DNA of 44,053 nt from Lachnospiraceae bacterium (GTDB taxonomy: Bacteria; Bacillota; Clostridia; Lachnospirales; Lachnospiraceae): assembly GCA_017449765.1 (NCBI GenBank), contig JAFTFE010000136.1, positions 1 through 44,053 on the forward strand, written 5' to 3'. The position numbers and the translations under genes were made by a program. Shown here in pieces: positions 26,674 through 34,646 of this stretch. The notes beneath the pieces are model-generated. The model did no database searches and was not told the DNA's origin. It was given only the letters and a program-made list of their open reading frames with translations. The stretch's first letter is position 1. Every line of letters begins with the position of its first letter.

Positions 26674-27829
26674 TCTCCATCGCTTTATTATAAAGCTCTT
26701 CAATCTTACCTGTAAGTGCCTTTTCCGATTCAAGTATCTGTTCTAATTTAGGTCTTGTAACAGGGTGCTTGTCAACAAATATCGTACAACAATCCTCATA
26801 CGGTAAAATCGAAGTCTCATAGGTTCCAATCATTTCGGATATATCTATAATCTCCTGCTTATCCATACCGATACATGGTCGAAACACCGGTATTTTATCT
26901 ATCGCAGAATCTATGACAAGCAGGCTCTGTGTGGTCTGACTTGATACCTGTCCTATGCTTTCACCGGTTATTATGCACTGGCAGTCTTCCTTCATCGCAA
27001 GCTCCTGTGCCACCTTGTACATATAACGCTTCATTATAATTGTAAGTTCATCGTGAGGGCAGTTGTCATATATACAAAGCTGTATATCGGTAAAATTAAC
27101 AATATGAAGCTTAAGCACTCCCGAGTACTGGGACACAAGCTTTGCAAGATCGATAACCTTCTGTTTGGCTCTCTCGCTTGTATATGGAGGCGCATTAAAA
27201 TACACCGCCTCAAGCTCAACTCCACGCTTGGCTATCATATATGCTGCTACCGGACTGTCGATACCTCCTGACAAAAGTGCCATAGCCTTTCCGTTTGTGC
27301 CAACCGGAAGACCTCCCGGTCCCGGTATAACCTTGGAATAAATATACGCAGCATTTCTTACCTCGACATCTATTACAACCTCAGGATTATGTACATCGAC
27401 AGAAAGCTCAGGAAATTTATTTAATAAATCTGCTCCCAGATCAGCATTAAGCTCCATGGACGACTTCGGATAGGTCTTATCATTTCTTCTTGCATGGCAT
27501 TTGAAAGTAAAGTTTTTATTCTTATATTCGTTATCAATATATTCAATCACAGCTTTTGAAATATTGTCATAGGATGTATCTTCAACAACCATTACCGGAC
27601 AGATACCTACGATACCGAATATCTGCTTAAGCACCTTTATAACATCATCAAAATCGTAATCCGAAAATGCTTCGACATATATTCTTCCGTATTCCCGTCT
27701 TACCTCAAATTCTCCATAGGGCTTTAAGCGGTTGCGCATACGCTTGCACATAGCCTCTTCAAAGACATATCGGTTCTTGCCCTTGGTACCGATTTCCGCA
27801 TATTTTATAAGAAACATTTTGTACTGCAT
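26648..27829 (-). CDS. thiI: tRNA 4-thiouridine synthase ThiI
   Basis: The 393-residue protein has an N-terminal ferredoxin-like/THUMP region and a PP-loop domain with SGGIDSP at residues 187-193. It lacks the C-terminal rhodanese domain found in enterobacterial ThiI, as is usual in Firmicutes. A Cys pair (Cys347, Cys348) in EDCCTIFVDKHP corresponds to the active-site region. It thiolates uridine 8 of tRNA and may also serve thiamine synthesis (family knowledge). It lies 54 bases after the cysteine desulfurase gene, the likely sulfur donor. Confidence 0.95.
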   Translation of the reverse strand: MQYKMFLIKYAEIGTKGKNRYVFEEAMCKRMRNRLKPYGEFEVRREYGRIYVEAFSDYDFDDVIKVLKQIFGIVGICPVMVVEDTSYDNISKAVIEYIDNEYKNKNFTFKCHARRNDKTYPKSSMELNADLGADLLNKFPELSVDVHNPEVVIDVEVRNAAYIYSKVIPGPGGLPVGTNGKAMALLSGGIDSPVAAYMIAKRGVELEAVYFNAPPYTSERAKQKVIDLAKLVSQYSGVLKLHIVNFTDIQLCIYDNCPHDELTIIMKRYMYKVAQELAMKEDCQCIITGESIGQVSSQTTQSLLVIDSAIDKIPVFRPCIGMDKQEIIDISEMIGTYETSILPYEDCCTIFVDKHPVTRPKLEQILESEKALTGKIEELYNKAMESVEVVYCR

Positions 27830-27883
27830 ATTAGTACTCCTCTTTATAATTATTCAGAATATATCTAATCATTGGTTAATGAC

Positions 27884-29023
27884 TTATCTTGTATATTTTC
27901 TTAACATCGGAAGCAATTCGCCTATTATACTAACTGCGTAGTCTACCTGATCCATGGTGTTGTCCTCACAGAAGCTGAAACGAAGCGTTGACTCAAGCCT
28001 ATCTTGAGGAAGATTTATCGCCTTAAGCACATTGCTTACATGAGGCTTGTTCGATGAACACGCCGAGCCTGCCGACACATATATCCCCTTATCCTCAAGC
28101 GCATGGAGCATAACCTCACTTCTTACACCTACAAAGCTTATACTCATTACATGCGGAGCATCACCGGAATTATCGTATACGTTTTCAAAAGCCGTTACCC
28201 TGTCGATAAAGCTCTTTTTTAAAGCCCGTATATGCTCCATCTTTTTCTCATTATCCTTATACATAAGCTCTGTGGCAAGTCCCATTCCCGCAATGGCAGG
28301 AACATTTTCCGTGCCCGAGCGCATGGCATTTTGCTGACCGCCACCGTATATGATAGGACGCATCAGAAGCTTATCCTTTATATATAGAACCCCTGAGCCC
28401 TTCGGTCCATGTATCTTATGTCCGCTGAAGCTCATCAGATCAACACCAAGCCTCTTAGGAGAAAACCTCATCTTACCAAAGGCCTGAACTCCGTCTACAT
28501 GGAAAACTATATTCTCATTGTAATCCTTTATAACCTTTGAAATTTCCTCTATAGGCTCGATAACTCCTATCTCGTTATTTACAAACATTGCGGAAACAAG
28601 TATGGTGTCTTCTCTAAGCGCTTTTTTAAGTTCATCAAGATTTAGCTTTCCATGCTCATCCACGCCAACATAAGTTACCTCATAGCCTTCCTTCTCAAGA
28701 AATTCCATAGGTGCACTTACGGATGCATGCTCAATATTTGAACATATAATGTGCTTTCCCTGACGTCTTTTCGCCATAGCAGCTCCGATTACAGCCAGGT
28801 TATTACTCTCTGTTCCACCGGATGTAAAGGTTAGTTCCTTTTCCTGACACTTAAGTTCTTTTGCAATCCGAAAAGCCGCCTCTTTTATGTATCTTTCAGC
28901 CTCTACACCTTTCATATGAAGTGACGAAGGATTACCGTAATCCTCTTCCATAATCCTGACCATCAAATCCTTAACCTCAGGAAATACCGCAGTCGTTGCA
29001 GCATTATCAAAATAACATTCCAT
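27884..29023 (-). CDS. Cysteine desulfurase (NifS/IscS family)
   Basis: This 379-residue PLP enzyme has the lysine of SGHKIHGPKG (Lys203), His99, Asp177, and the mobile catalytic loop SAGSACSSNKP with Cys322. It releases sulfur from cysteine as enzyme-bound persulfide (family knowledge). Pairing with thiI directly downstream suggests it acts as the dedicated donor for tRNA thiolation, like NifZ of Bacillus. No SUF or ISC genes are nearby. A weak promoter may lie in the gap to rsmE (29024-29102). Confidence 0.94.
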   Translation of the reverse strand: MECYFDNAATTAVFPEVKDLMVRIMEEDYGNPSSLHMKGVEAERYIKEAAFRIAKELKCQEKELTFTSGGTESNNLAVIGAAMAKRRQGKHIICSNIEHASVSAPMEFLEKEGYEVTYVGVDEHGKLNLDELKKALREDTILVSAMFVNNEIGVIEPIEEISKVIKDYNENIVFHVDGVQAFGKMRFSPKRLGVDLMSFSGHKIHGPKGSGVLYIKDKLLMRPIIYGGGQQNAMRSGTENVPAIAGMGLATELMYKDNEKKMEHIRALKKSFIDRVTAFENVYDNSGDAPHVMSISFVGVRSEVMLHALEDKGIYVSAGSACSSNKPHVSNVLKAINLPQDRLESTLRFSFCEDNTMDQVDYAVSIIGELLPMLRKYTR

Positions 29024-29102
29024 GCTTATATCCTCTTATCTATAACTATTAATGAACTTATTAATTCAATTTACTAACTAAAAATATATTCCATATCGCC
29101 GC

Positions 29103-29846
29103 TTACTCATCAATTTCAAACATTATAATTGAAAGTGTTGTAAGTCCTGCCGTCTCAGTCCTTAGAATTCTGTTTCCGAGGGTTATACATTTAGCTCCCA
29201 TAGCCTCGGCAGCCTCAACCTCTTCCTTTGCAAAGCCACCCTCAGGTCCTATGAATATTCCAAGACTTCTTACATTTCTTATACTCCTTACAACCTCTCT
29301 TGAGTATTCCATCCCTCTTGCTTCCTCATAAGGAATGATATTCATATCAAGCGACTTGGCATATTCCAAGGCCTCCTTAAAGCTCATAAAATCTTTAACA
29401 GATGGTACGATACCTCTGCCCGACTGCTCAGCCGCCGACTTAGCAATAGCATTATATCTCTCAAGCTTCTTGGCAGCCTTCTTATCATCAAGTTTAACTA
29501 TAGTTCTCTTGGTCATCACGGGAACGACCTCATATACTCCAAGCTCAACCGCTTTCTGTATTATAAGCTCCGGCTTATCCGACTTAGGCATTCCCTGAAA
29601 AAGAGTAATCTTTACTTTAAGTTCCGAAGCATTCTTAACTACGTCCTCTATATCAGCCACAACACTATCCTGTGATATGCCGCTTATCCTGCATATATAA
29701 TCCGTTCCTCCGCCGTCACTTACGGTTATTGATTCGCCGGACTTAAGTCTTAGAACATTCTTTATATGATTGACATCCTCCCCTGTTATGGTTATGGATT
29801 TTTCAGCATTTATACATATACTTTTGTCAACGTAAAATCTTGGCAT
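29103..29846 (-). CDS. rsmE: 16S rRNA m3U1498 methyltransferase RsmE
   Basis: The 247-residue SPOUT methyltransferase has an N-terminal PUA-like domain and the C-terminal IGPEGGFAKEEVE and LGNRILRTETA knot motifs, which are intact. It methylates U1498 of 16S rRNA (family knowledge). Its ATG shares one base with the TAA stop of the diguanylate cyclase gene, so the two are coupled. In Bacillus rsmE follows prmA; here it is elsewhere, while prmA remains with dnaJ. Confidence 0.94.
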   Translation of the reverse strand: MPRFYVDKSICINAEKSITITGEDVNHIKNVLRLKSGESITVSDGGGTDYICRISGISQDSVVADIEDVVKNASELKVKITLFQGMPKSDKPELIIQKAVELGVYEVVPVMTKRTIVKLDDKKAAKKLERYNAIAKSAAEQSGRGIVPSVKDFMSFKEALEYAKSLDMNIIPYEEARGMEYSREVVRSIRNVRSLGIFIGPEGGFAKEEVEAAEAMGAKCITLGNRILRTETAGLTTLSIIMFEIDE

Positions 29847-31192
29847 TATATCTCTCTTTTCATATTCTTAAGCTCTTTTTTATTATCATACATCTTTTTA
29901 TCTGCCTGATTAAATATTTCTGACACTTTATATTTATCATTAATTTCATATTCAGCCATTCCGGTAGCAAGAACAGGTCCGTTACCGGTTCTTAGATTCT
30001 CAAGAACTTTGCTGCGAAGGTCTTCAAGCAGTATATCACGCTTAGAATAATCTCTTTCCGATAATACAATGGCAAACTCATCACCACCGACACGAAATAC
30101 CGGACTATGTGCATATGTATCACATATCATTTGGCAGGCTGTCTTGATATACTCATCTCCCGCCTTATGTCCCATAGTATCGTTTATAAGCTTTAAATCA
30201 TTTAAATCACAAACCACAATAGCAAATGAAAAATAATCAATACCGTTATCTATGTTTTCCTGCATGACAGTCTCAAGCTCATGATATGCATTTTTATTTT
30301 TAGCACCCGTAAGCTCATCCCTTCTTGCCATCTCATTAGCAGACTTTAGAGCTGTCATATGCTCATTTTCTTTAATAACCTCTTCCGTAATATTCTCAAC
30401 ACCTATAATAAAATGTATACGGTCACTCGCCCACATCATAGTAAGCCTTGTATACTGCGGATTACCTTCTATCATCAGACGATAATCGGCACTGACTCTT
30501 TTTTTATCCTCAAGGGACGATATAATATAATCCTTGCTTAAAACATATTTAACTCTTTCCATATCATCAGGATGAACAAGCTGTTCAGAGTTTACCTGTG
30601 ATTCTGCAAAGAAATCATTTCCCGCTTCATTTACCTCAAGATTTCCGTATATTGAATTAGATGTATATTCAGAGTAAACTCCGCTTTTTGAATCGACATA
30701 ATATATGACATCATAGTTTGCGGCAAGTCCCTCAGCTATCTGGTTAAAGACCTCACGTTCCTTTTCAAGCTTTTGGGCCTCCTCCTTCATCTTCATCTCT
30801 TTATCAATGTTCAAGACACCGAGGATAAAATAATCATCATTATCGCTTACCTCTCTTATCAGACGAAGAGTATGCCATACAGGCTTTCCGTCGATAACAA
30901 GACGATACACTATACTATGCATATTTCCGTCCTTCATTTTTGAAAGCAGATTTTCCTTCTGAATATCATTCTTAAAAATATGTTTATCCTCCTCATAAAC
31001 AACATATTCAGCATCTCTTGCCATATTTTTAAAGAAATCCTTACCATCCTTTTCAATCTGAAGGGAATTAAACTCCGAATTATTAGAATACCATTTATAT
31101 TCATTTGTAACGGCATTAACATAGTAAACGCTTGAATAATCAATAAGCAGCGCTTCAGCTATTTTATTAAAGATTATATCATTGTTATCCAT
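29846..31192 (-). CDS. PAS-PAS-GGDEF diguanylate cyclase
   Basis: I chose ATG at 31192 (448 residues) because of the strong GGGGGAAATAAAA site upstream. The frame extends further without such a site. Two PAS-like domains (about 5-132 and 148-272) precede a GGDEF domain with an intact GGDEF signature at 369-373. The residues before it read AHSPVFR, so the RxxD inhibitory site is absent. The protein is cytoplasmic. It makes cyclic di-GMP (family knowledge), and its start lies just downstream of a consensus promoter. Confidence 0.9.
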   Translation of the reverse strand: MDNNDIIFNKIAEALLIDYSSVYYVNAVTNEYKWYSNNSEFNSLQIEKDGKDFFKNMARDAEYVVYEEDKHIFKNDIQKENLLSKMKDGNMHSIVYRLVIDGKPVWHTLRLIREVSDNDDYFILGVLNIDKEMKMKEEAQKLEKEREVFNQIAEGLAANYDVIYYVDSKSGVYSEYTSNSIYGNLEVNEAGNDFFAESQVNSEQLVHPDDMERVKYVLSKDYIISSLEDKKRVSADYRLMIEGNPQYTRLTMMWASDRIHFIIGVENITEEVIKENEHMTALKSANEMARRDELTGAKNKNAYHELETVMQENIDNGIDYFSFAIVVCDLNDLKLINDTMGHKAGDEYIKTACQMICDTYAHSPVFRVGGDEFAIVLSERDYSKRDILLEDLRSKVLENLRTGNGPVLATGMAEYEINDKYKVSEIFNQADKKMYDNKKELKNMKREI

Positions 31193-31229
31193 TTTTATTT
31201 CCCCCGCTAAATCCACTGTACAATTGTTC

Positions 31230-31258
31230 ATTATAACATAAAGTATTAAGTCAGGCAA
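31230..31258 (-). promoter_or_regulatory. Predicted sigma-A promoter of the diguanylate cyclase-rsmE transcript
   Basis: On the minus strand, TTGCCT (31253-31258) and TATAAT (31230-31235) are separated by 17 bases, about 38 bases upstream of the start codon. The terminator of the EF-G-like gene is just upstream. Confidence 0.7.
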
Positions 31259-31281
31259 ATATTTTGCATCTGTTCGATAAG

Positions 31282-31320
31282 CAAAAAAATCGGGCAGTAA
31301 AAAGCTTATACTGCCCGATA
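31282..31320 (-). terminator. Intrinsic terminator of the EF-G-like gene
   Basis: On the minus strand an 11-bp perfect stem (arms 31289-31299 and 31309-31319, 9-base loop) is followed by seven T residues. Confidence 0.9.
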
Positions 31321-31343
31321 ATGCTAAATATTCTTTACAAATT

Positions 31344-33416
31344 TTATGAAATCTTTGCCTGTTCTATCTCTTTCTTAGCCACATCCTCAGGAGCCTGCTC
31401 ATATCTTGCGAACTCGTATGAGAATATTCCGCTTCCTCTTGTCATGGAATTAAGTCTCGTATCATATTCATAAAGCTCAAGATACGGAATCTCTGCAATA
31501 ATTTCCTGTCCACCGTCTCCTGTAGGATTCATACCGATTATTCTTGCACGGCGTTTGTTAAGGTCTCCCATTATATCTCCGGTATAATCATCAGGTACAT
31601 TGACCGTAAGTGTGGCAAACGGCTCAAGAAGTACAGGACTTGCATCCATAAATCCTTTCTTAAACGCCTGCTCTGTCGCCACCTTAAATGCAAGCTCTGA
31701 CGAATCTACCGAATGATAGCTTCCATCATATAAAACTACTTTCACTCCGGTTACGGGATAGTTAGCCATAGGTCCGCTCTTCACTGACTCAGCAACACCT
31801 TTTTCAACAGCCGGGAAATAATTCTTCGGCACCGCACCGCCTACTACAATCTGCTCAAAGATATAAGGTGTATCCATGTCTCCTGACGGCTCGATGGTTA
31901 TCTTGACATGTCCATACTGTCCGTGGCCGCCTGACTGCTTCTTGTATTTGTATTCCGTATCTACCTTTTTGCGTATAGTCTCCTTAAATGCAATCTTCGG
32001 CTTCGCAAGCTCTATCTCAACCTTGTATTTCTCTGCCAGAATACTCTGTACAACCTCAAGATGCTGTCCGCTTATACCGTAGATTAAAGTCTGACCGTTA
32101 TCACTGTCATTTTCCTGCTTCAATGTAAGGTCTTCCATCATAAGCTTGGAGAGTGCCTGGGATATCTTATCCTCATCCCCCTTCTTCTTCGCCGTGTATC
32201 TTCTGTACACATATGGCTTAGATATAGAAGCACGAAGATATGTAACAGGATTTTTCCTCGTGGAAAGTGAGTCGGTCGTCTGGCTTACGCTAAGCTTAGC
32301 CAATGCTCCGATATCTCCCGCATGAAGCTCCTTAACCTCTTCAACCTTATTACCGCATATCACATAAAGCTTTCCGAGCTTCTCATCTGCGTCACGATGA
32401 TAATTGTATAAAACATCATCTGATTTTAATACTCCGGAATTAACTTTGATAAGCGAATATTTTCCGATATAAGGGTCTGCTATTGTCTTGAATATATAGG
32501 CTGATTTAGCCTTTGCGAAATTATAATCCGCCTCAAATACTTCATTATTCGTAGTATTGATGCCGGCACATTTACATTTATCAGGACTTGGAAAATACTT
32601 AATAATATCTGCCATAAGTGTATACATACCTCTGGCAAGAGTGTTCGAACCCATAAGAACTGGTACAACCGAACCATCACATACACCTACACGAAGTGCC
32701 TGACGAATCTCATCCTCTGAGAATTCATCCCCTTCAAAATAACGCTCAAGGTACTCCTCACTTGTCTCGGCAACTGCTTCAAGAAGCGCATCACGGCAGA
32801 TATTTAAATTTTCATAAGAATAATCCGGTACATCAAACTTATCTACAGTTCCATGATTATTCCATCTTTTAGCCTTCTGCTGAATAACATTTACATATCC
32901 CACGAACTGCTCATTCTCACGAATCGGAAGATGGAAAGGTGCAATCTTCTTTCCATACAGTTCCTGAAGCTCCTGAACGACCTTTCGGAAGCTTGCCTTG
33001 TCGATATCCATGTCAGTTACAAAGAACATCCTCGGAAGCTTTCTTTTCTCGCAGAGTTCCCACGCACGCTTTGTACCGGCTTCAATTCCCGCCTTACCGG
33101 ATATAACGATTATCGCTGCATCCGCAACAGATACAGCTTCTTCCGCCTCACCAATGAAGTCGAAGAAGCCCGGTGTATCGAGAATATTAACCTTGTATCC
33201 TTCCCATTCAATCGGAACAATCGAAGTCTTAATCGAATTCTTACGCTTAATCTCCTCCTTGTCGTAGTCACTAATCGTATTACCACCATCTATGGTTCCC
33301 ATACGTTTAGTCATACCGGCCAGAAAACCAAGTGCCTCAACAAGTGAGGTCTTGCCGCATCCTCCATGTCCCAAGAGGACTACGTTACGAATCTTGTCTG
33401 TAGTAAATACATTCAT
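31344..33416 (-). CDS. EF-G-like translational GTPase (not the canonical fusA)
   Basis: I chose ATG at 33416 (690 residues) because GGAGG lies 8 bases upstream. The protein has a GTPase domain with P-loop GHGGCGKT (16-23) and DTPGF (80-84), then EF-G domains II-V. At the guanine-specificity position the usual NKxD reads TDMD (134-137). The domain IV segment YKYKKQSGGHGQYGHVKITIEP is present. It is probably the EF-G-like paralogue widespread in Clostridia. Its role is uncertain (translocation paralogue, ribosome rescue or other). It has its own promoter and terminator. Confidence 0.85.
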   Translation of the reverse strand: MNVFTTDKIRNVVLLGHGGCGKTSLVEALGFLAGMTKRMGTIDGGNTISDYDKEEIKRKNSIKTSIVPIEWEGYKVNILDTPGFFDFIGEAEEAVSVADAAIIVISGKAGIEAGTKRAWELCEKRKLPRMFFVTDMDIDKASFRKVVQELQELYGKKIAPFHLPIRENEQFVGYVNVIQQKAKRWNNHGTVDKFDVPDYSYENLNICRDALLEAVAETSEEYLERYFEGDEFSEDEIRQALRVGVCDGSVVPVLMGSNTLARGMYTLMADIIKYFPSPDKCKCAGINTTNNEVFEADYNFAKAKSAYIFKTIADPYIGKYSLIKVNSGVLKSDDVLYNYHRDADEKLGKLYVICGNKVEEVKELHAGDIGALAKLSVSQTTDSLSTRKNPVTYLRASISKPYVYRRYTAKKKGDEDKISQALSKLMMEDLTLKQENDSDNGQTLIYGISGQHLEVVQSILAEKYKVEIELAKPKIAFKETIRKKVDTEYKYKKQSGGHGQYGHVKITIEPSGDMDTPYIFEQIVVGGAVPKNYFPAVEKGVAESVKSGPMANYPVTGVKVVLYDGSYHSVDSSELAFKVATEQAFKKGFMDASPVLLEPFATLTVNVPDDYTGDIMGDLNKRRARIIGMNPTGDGGQEIIAEIPYLELYEYDTRLNSMTRGSGIFSYEFARYEQAPEDVAKKEIEQAKIS

Positions 33417-33443
33417 AAAAGGCACCTCCATATTATATAGTTT

Positions 33444-33472
33444 ATTATAGTTTATGCACGCTCATTTCTCAA
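33444..33472 (-). promoter_or_regulatory. Predicted sigma-A promoter of the EF-G-like gene
   Basis: On the minus strand, TTGAGA (33467-33472) and TATAAT (33444-33449) are separated by 17 bases, just upstream of the GGAGG site. The interval 33473-33720 is A+T-rich and holds no convincing gene. A 7-bp hairpin at 33513-33533 is too weak to call. Confidence 0.75.
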
Positions 33473-33721
33473 AATCCGAGAAATAAAACCCCATAGAAAT
33501 ATCCTCTTCTATAATAACATTTTAGCTGTTATTTTTATAGTCCTTTTTCGTTATTTTCTATCTTTTTTATGTTTTTTATCTCCTATACATCAAAGGTCTT
33601 CTTAAACGCCGTAATATTTTTACCGTCTTCATTCCCATATAATAATTAAACCAACTCATGTAAGTATTGTATCATCTCATATGATAAATTACTATAATTT
33701 AATTTTTAATTAAATTGGGGA

Positions 33722-33766
33722 TTGACAGGAATAATAATCAATATATAATATTCCTTAAAAGGAATA
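33722..33766 (+). promoter_or_regulatory. Strong promoter with operator-like palindrome upstream of the toxin-XRE island
   Basis: TTGACA (33722-33727) and TATAAT (33744-33749) are separated by 16 bases. A perfect 18-bp palindrome (33749-33766, two 8-base arms TATTCCTT/AAGGAATA with two bases between) overlaps the predicted start site. That is where a repressor would act. The XRE protein encoded nearby is one candidate, but no second copy of the palindrome is visible to support this. Confidence 0.6.
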
Positions 33767-33856
33767 CCATTGTATGAATATAATGTACTTTACCAGGGAG
33801 CCGAAAGGGGAGCTGTTTCAGTCGCCGGACTTTTTTAAAGAAAGGGGCTGGTGCCA

Positions 33857-33946
33857 ATGGTCACTTACAACGATTTATTCGAATTTGTGATTATGCTATG
33901 CGCAGTTATAACTCTTGTTATATATACTTACAAGCATAAAAAATAG
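33857..33946 (+). CDS. Small hydrophobic toxin peptide, copy 1 (putative holin-like type I toxin)
   Basis: A 29-residue peptide starts MVTYNDLFEFVIMLCAVI and ends in KHKK. One membrane helix spans about residues 8-24, with a positively charged tail. This matches the group called putative holin-like toxins in Firmicutes (Hol_Tox-like), whose members are usually type I toxins. The ribosome site GAAAGGGG lies 10 bases upstream. The stop codon is part of a bidirectional terminator, and an antisense promoter faces it. A -10-like TATAAT lies at 33779-33784, with no good -35. Confidence 0.82.
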   Translation: MVTYNDLFEFVIMLCAVITLVIYTYKHKK

Positions 33947-33980
33947 CACCCTCTGCTGACAACGGTCGGTGCTATTTTTT
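33938..33980. terminator. Bidirectional terminator of toxin 1 and its antisense RNA
   Basis: A perfect 13-bp stem (AAAAAATAGCACC at 33938-33950, complement at 33968-33980) has a 17-base loop. It has A and T runs on both sides, so it can end transcripts in either direction. The toxin stop codon lies in the left arm, so sense and antisense RNAs overlap here. Confidence 0.88.
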
Positions 33981-34033
33981 AGCTACAAGCTATGCCGGCG
34001 GCTGGACGTGCCCCAGCGTTCGGCTCTCTTGTT
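33938..34033 (-). ncRNA. Predicted antisense antitoxin RNA, copy 1 (about 96 nt)
   Basis: A consensus promoter on the minus strand, TTGACA (34063-34068) and TATAAT (34040-34045) with a 17-base spacer, would start an RNA near 34033. It would end at the shared terminator (33938-33980). It overlaps only the 3' end of the toxin mRNA. Its 5' part contains GGCA and CCAGCC stretches complementary to UGCC and GGCUGG just before the toxin start codon, with a 3-base bulge. No RNA data support this; it is inferred. Confidence 0.7.
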
Positions 34034-34039
34034 AAGTAC

Positions 34040-34068
34040 ATTATATGCAAGAAATATGCTTTTGTCAA
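34040..34068 (-). promoter_or_regulatory. Antisense RNA promoter, copy 1
   Basis: Perfect TTGACA and TATAAT on the minus strand with a 17-base spacer. The -10 box and following leader are an inverted copy of the sense-side -10 and leader at 33779-33826. Confidence 0.8.
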
Positions 34069-34086
34069 ATAAAAAGGAGGATAAAA

Positions 34087-34350
34087 ATGCAAAAATCAGA
34101 TTTACTTTTATCAAATGGAGAATTAATAGAAAGTCAGGATATTAACATCGAATTAGAAGAACAACTCAAAAAGCTTCTTATATATTCAAGATTAGAATGT
34201 AACTTAACGCAAAAACAGCTTTCCGAAAAATCAGGTATACGCCAATCAAATATAAGTCGTATAGAAAACGGAAGCTGCGTTCCTACTATCGAAACTATAA
34301 AGCAGTTAGCTCATGCTATGGGTAAAAAAGTCAAAATCGAATTTATTTAA
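34087..34350 (+). CDS. XRE-family helix-turn-helix regulator between the toxin repeats
   Basis: I chose ATG at 34087 (87 residues) because AGGAGG lies 6 bases upstream. The frame remains open upstream without a ribosome site. The HTH domain covers about residues 24-80, with recognition-helix-like IRQSNISRIENGSCVPT. It looks like the antitoxin or regulator of a HigBA- or RelBE-type pair, but no nuclease-toxin partner gene is present. Its upstream region overlaps the antisense promoter of repeat 1, and toxin copy 2 begins 82 bases after its stop. It may regulate the small toxin unit or be a lone survivor. Confidence 0.9.
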   Translation: MQKSDLLLSNGELIESQDINIELEEQLKKLLIYSRLECNLTQKQLSEKSGIRQSNISRIENGSCVPTIETIKQLAHAMGKKVKIEFI

Positions 34351-34431
34351 TTAAATACAGTGTACTTAACCAGGGAGCCGAAAGGGAGCTGTTTCAGCCG
34401 CCGGACTTTTTAAAGAAAGGGGCTGGTGCCA

Positions 34432-34521
34432 ATGGTCACTTACAACGATTTATTCGAATTTGTGATTATGCTATGCGCAGTTATAACTCTTGTTATACTT
34501 ATAATCAAGCATAAAAAATAG
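34432..34521 (+). CDS. Small hydrophobic toxin peptide, copy 2
   Basis: A 29-residue peptide is identical to copy 1 at 26 positions. Residues 23-25 differ (LII in place of YTY). The ribosome site is identical. With no good promoter of its own, it is probably reached by read-through from the XRE gene. The stop codon is again inside a bidirectional terminator. Confidence 0.8.
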   Translation: MVTYNDLFEFVIMLCAVITLVILIIKHKK

Positions 34522-34557
34522 CACCCTCTGCCTAGCAAACACTGGGTGCTATTTTTT
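34513..34557. terminator. Bidirectional terminator of toxin 2 and its antisense RNA
   Basis: A perfect 13-bp stem (34513-34525 and 34545-34557), same arms as copy 1, has a 19-base loop that differs in sequence from copy 1. Conserved arms with a changed loop suggest the structure matters. Confidence 0.88.
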
Positions 34558-34611
34558 AGCTACACAATTTTGCCGGCGGCTGGACGCGCCCCAGCGTTCG
34601 GCTCTCTTGTT
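34513..34611 (-). ncRNA. Predicted antisense antitoxin RNA, copy 2 (about 99 nt)
   Basis: TTGACA (34641-34646) and TATAAT (34618-34623) on the minus strand with a 17-base spacer would start an RNA near 34611 that ends at the shared terminator. Its 5' region is almost identical to antisense copy 1. It could therefore act on both toxin mRNAs through the shared leader and ribosome-site pairing, although its loop differs. Confidence 0.68.
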
Positions 34612-34617
34612 AAGTAC

Positions 34618-34646
34618 ATTATATGCAAGAAATATGCTTTTGTCAA
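34618..34646 (-). promoter_or_regulatory. Antisense RNA promoter, copy 2
   Basis: Perfect TTGACA and TATAAT on the minus strand with a 17-base spacer, identical to copy 1. Confidence 0.8.

Larger units (their letters stand above)
33779..34075 (+). repeat. Direct repeat 1: type I toxin-antitoxin unit
   Basis: This roughly 297-bp unit is nearly identical to 34356-34653. It contains the toxin peptide gene, a bidirectional terminator and an antisense promoter. Its two ends (about 33779-33826 and 33998-34045) are inverted copies. The differences from the second copy are mainly single-base changes and a few changed codons at the toxin C-terminus. Confidence 0.9.

Noticed and set aside
33565-33645. 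A 20-codon minus-strand frame rich in Arg and Lys before the EF-G-like gene
   Set aside because: There is no ribosome site or family match; the length is compatible with chance.
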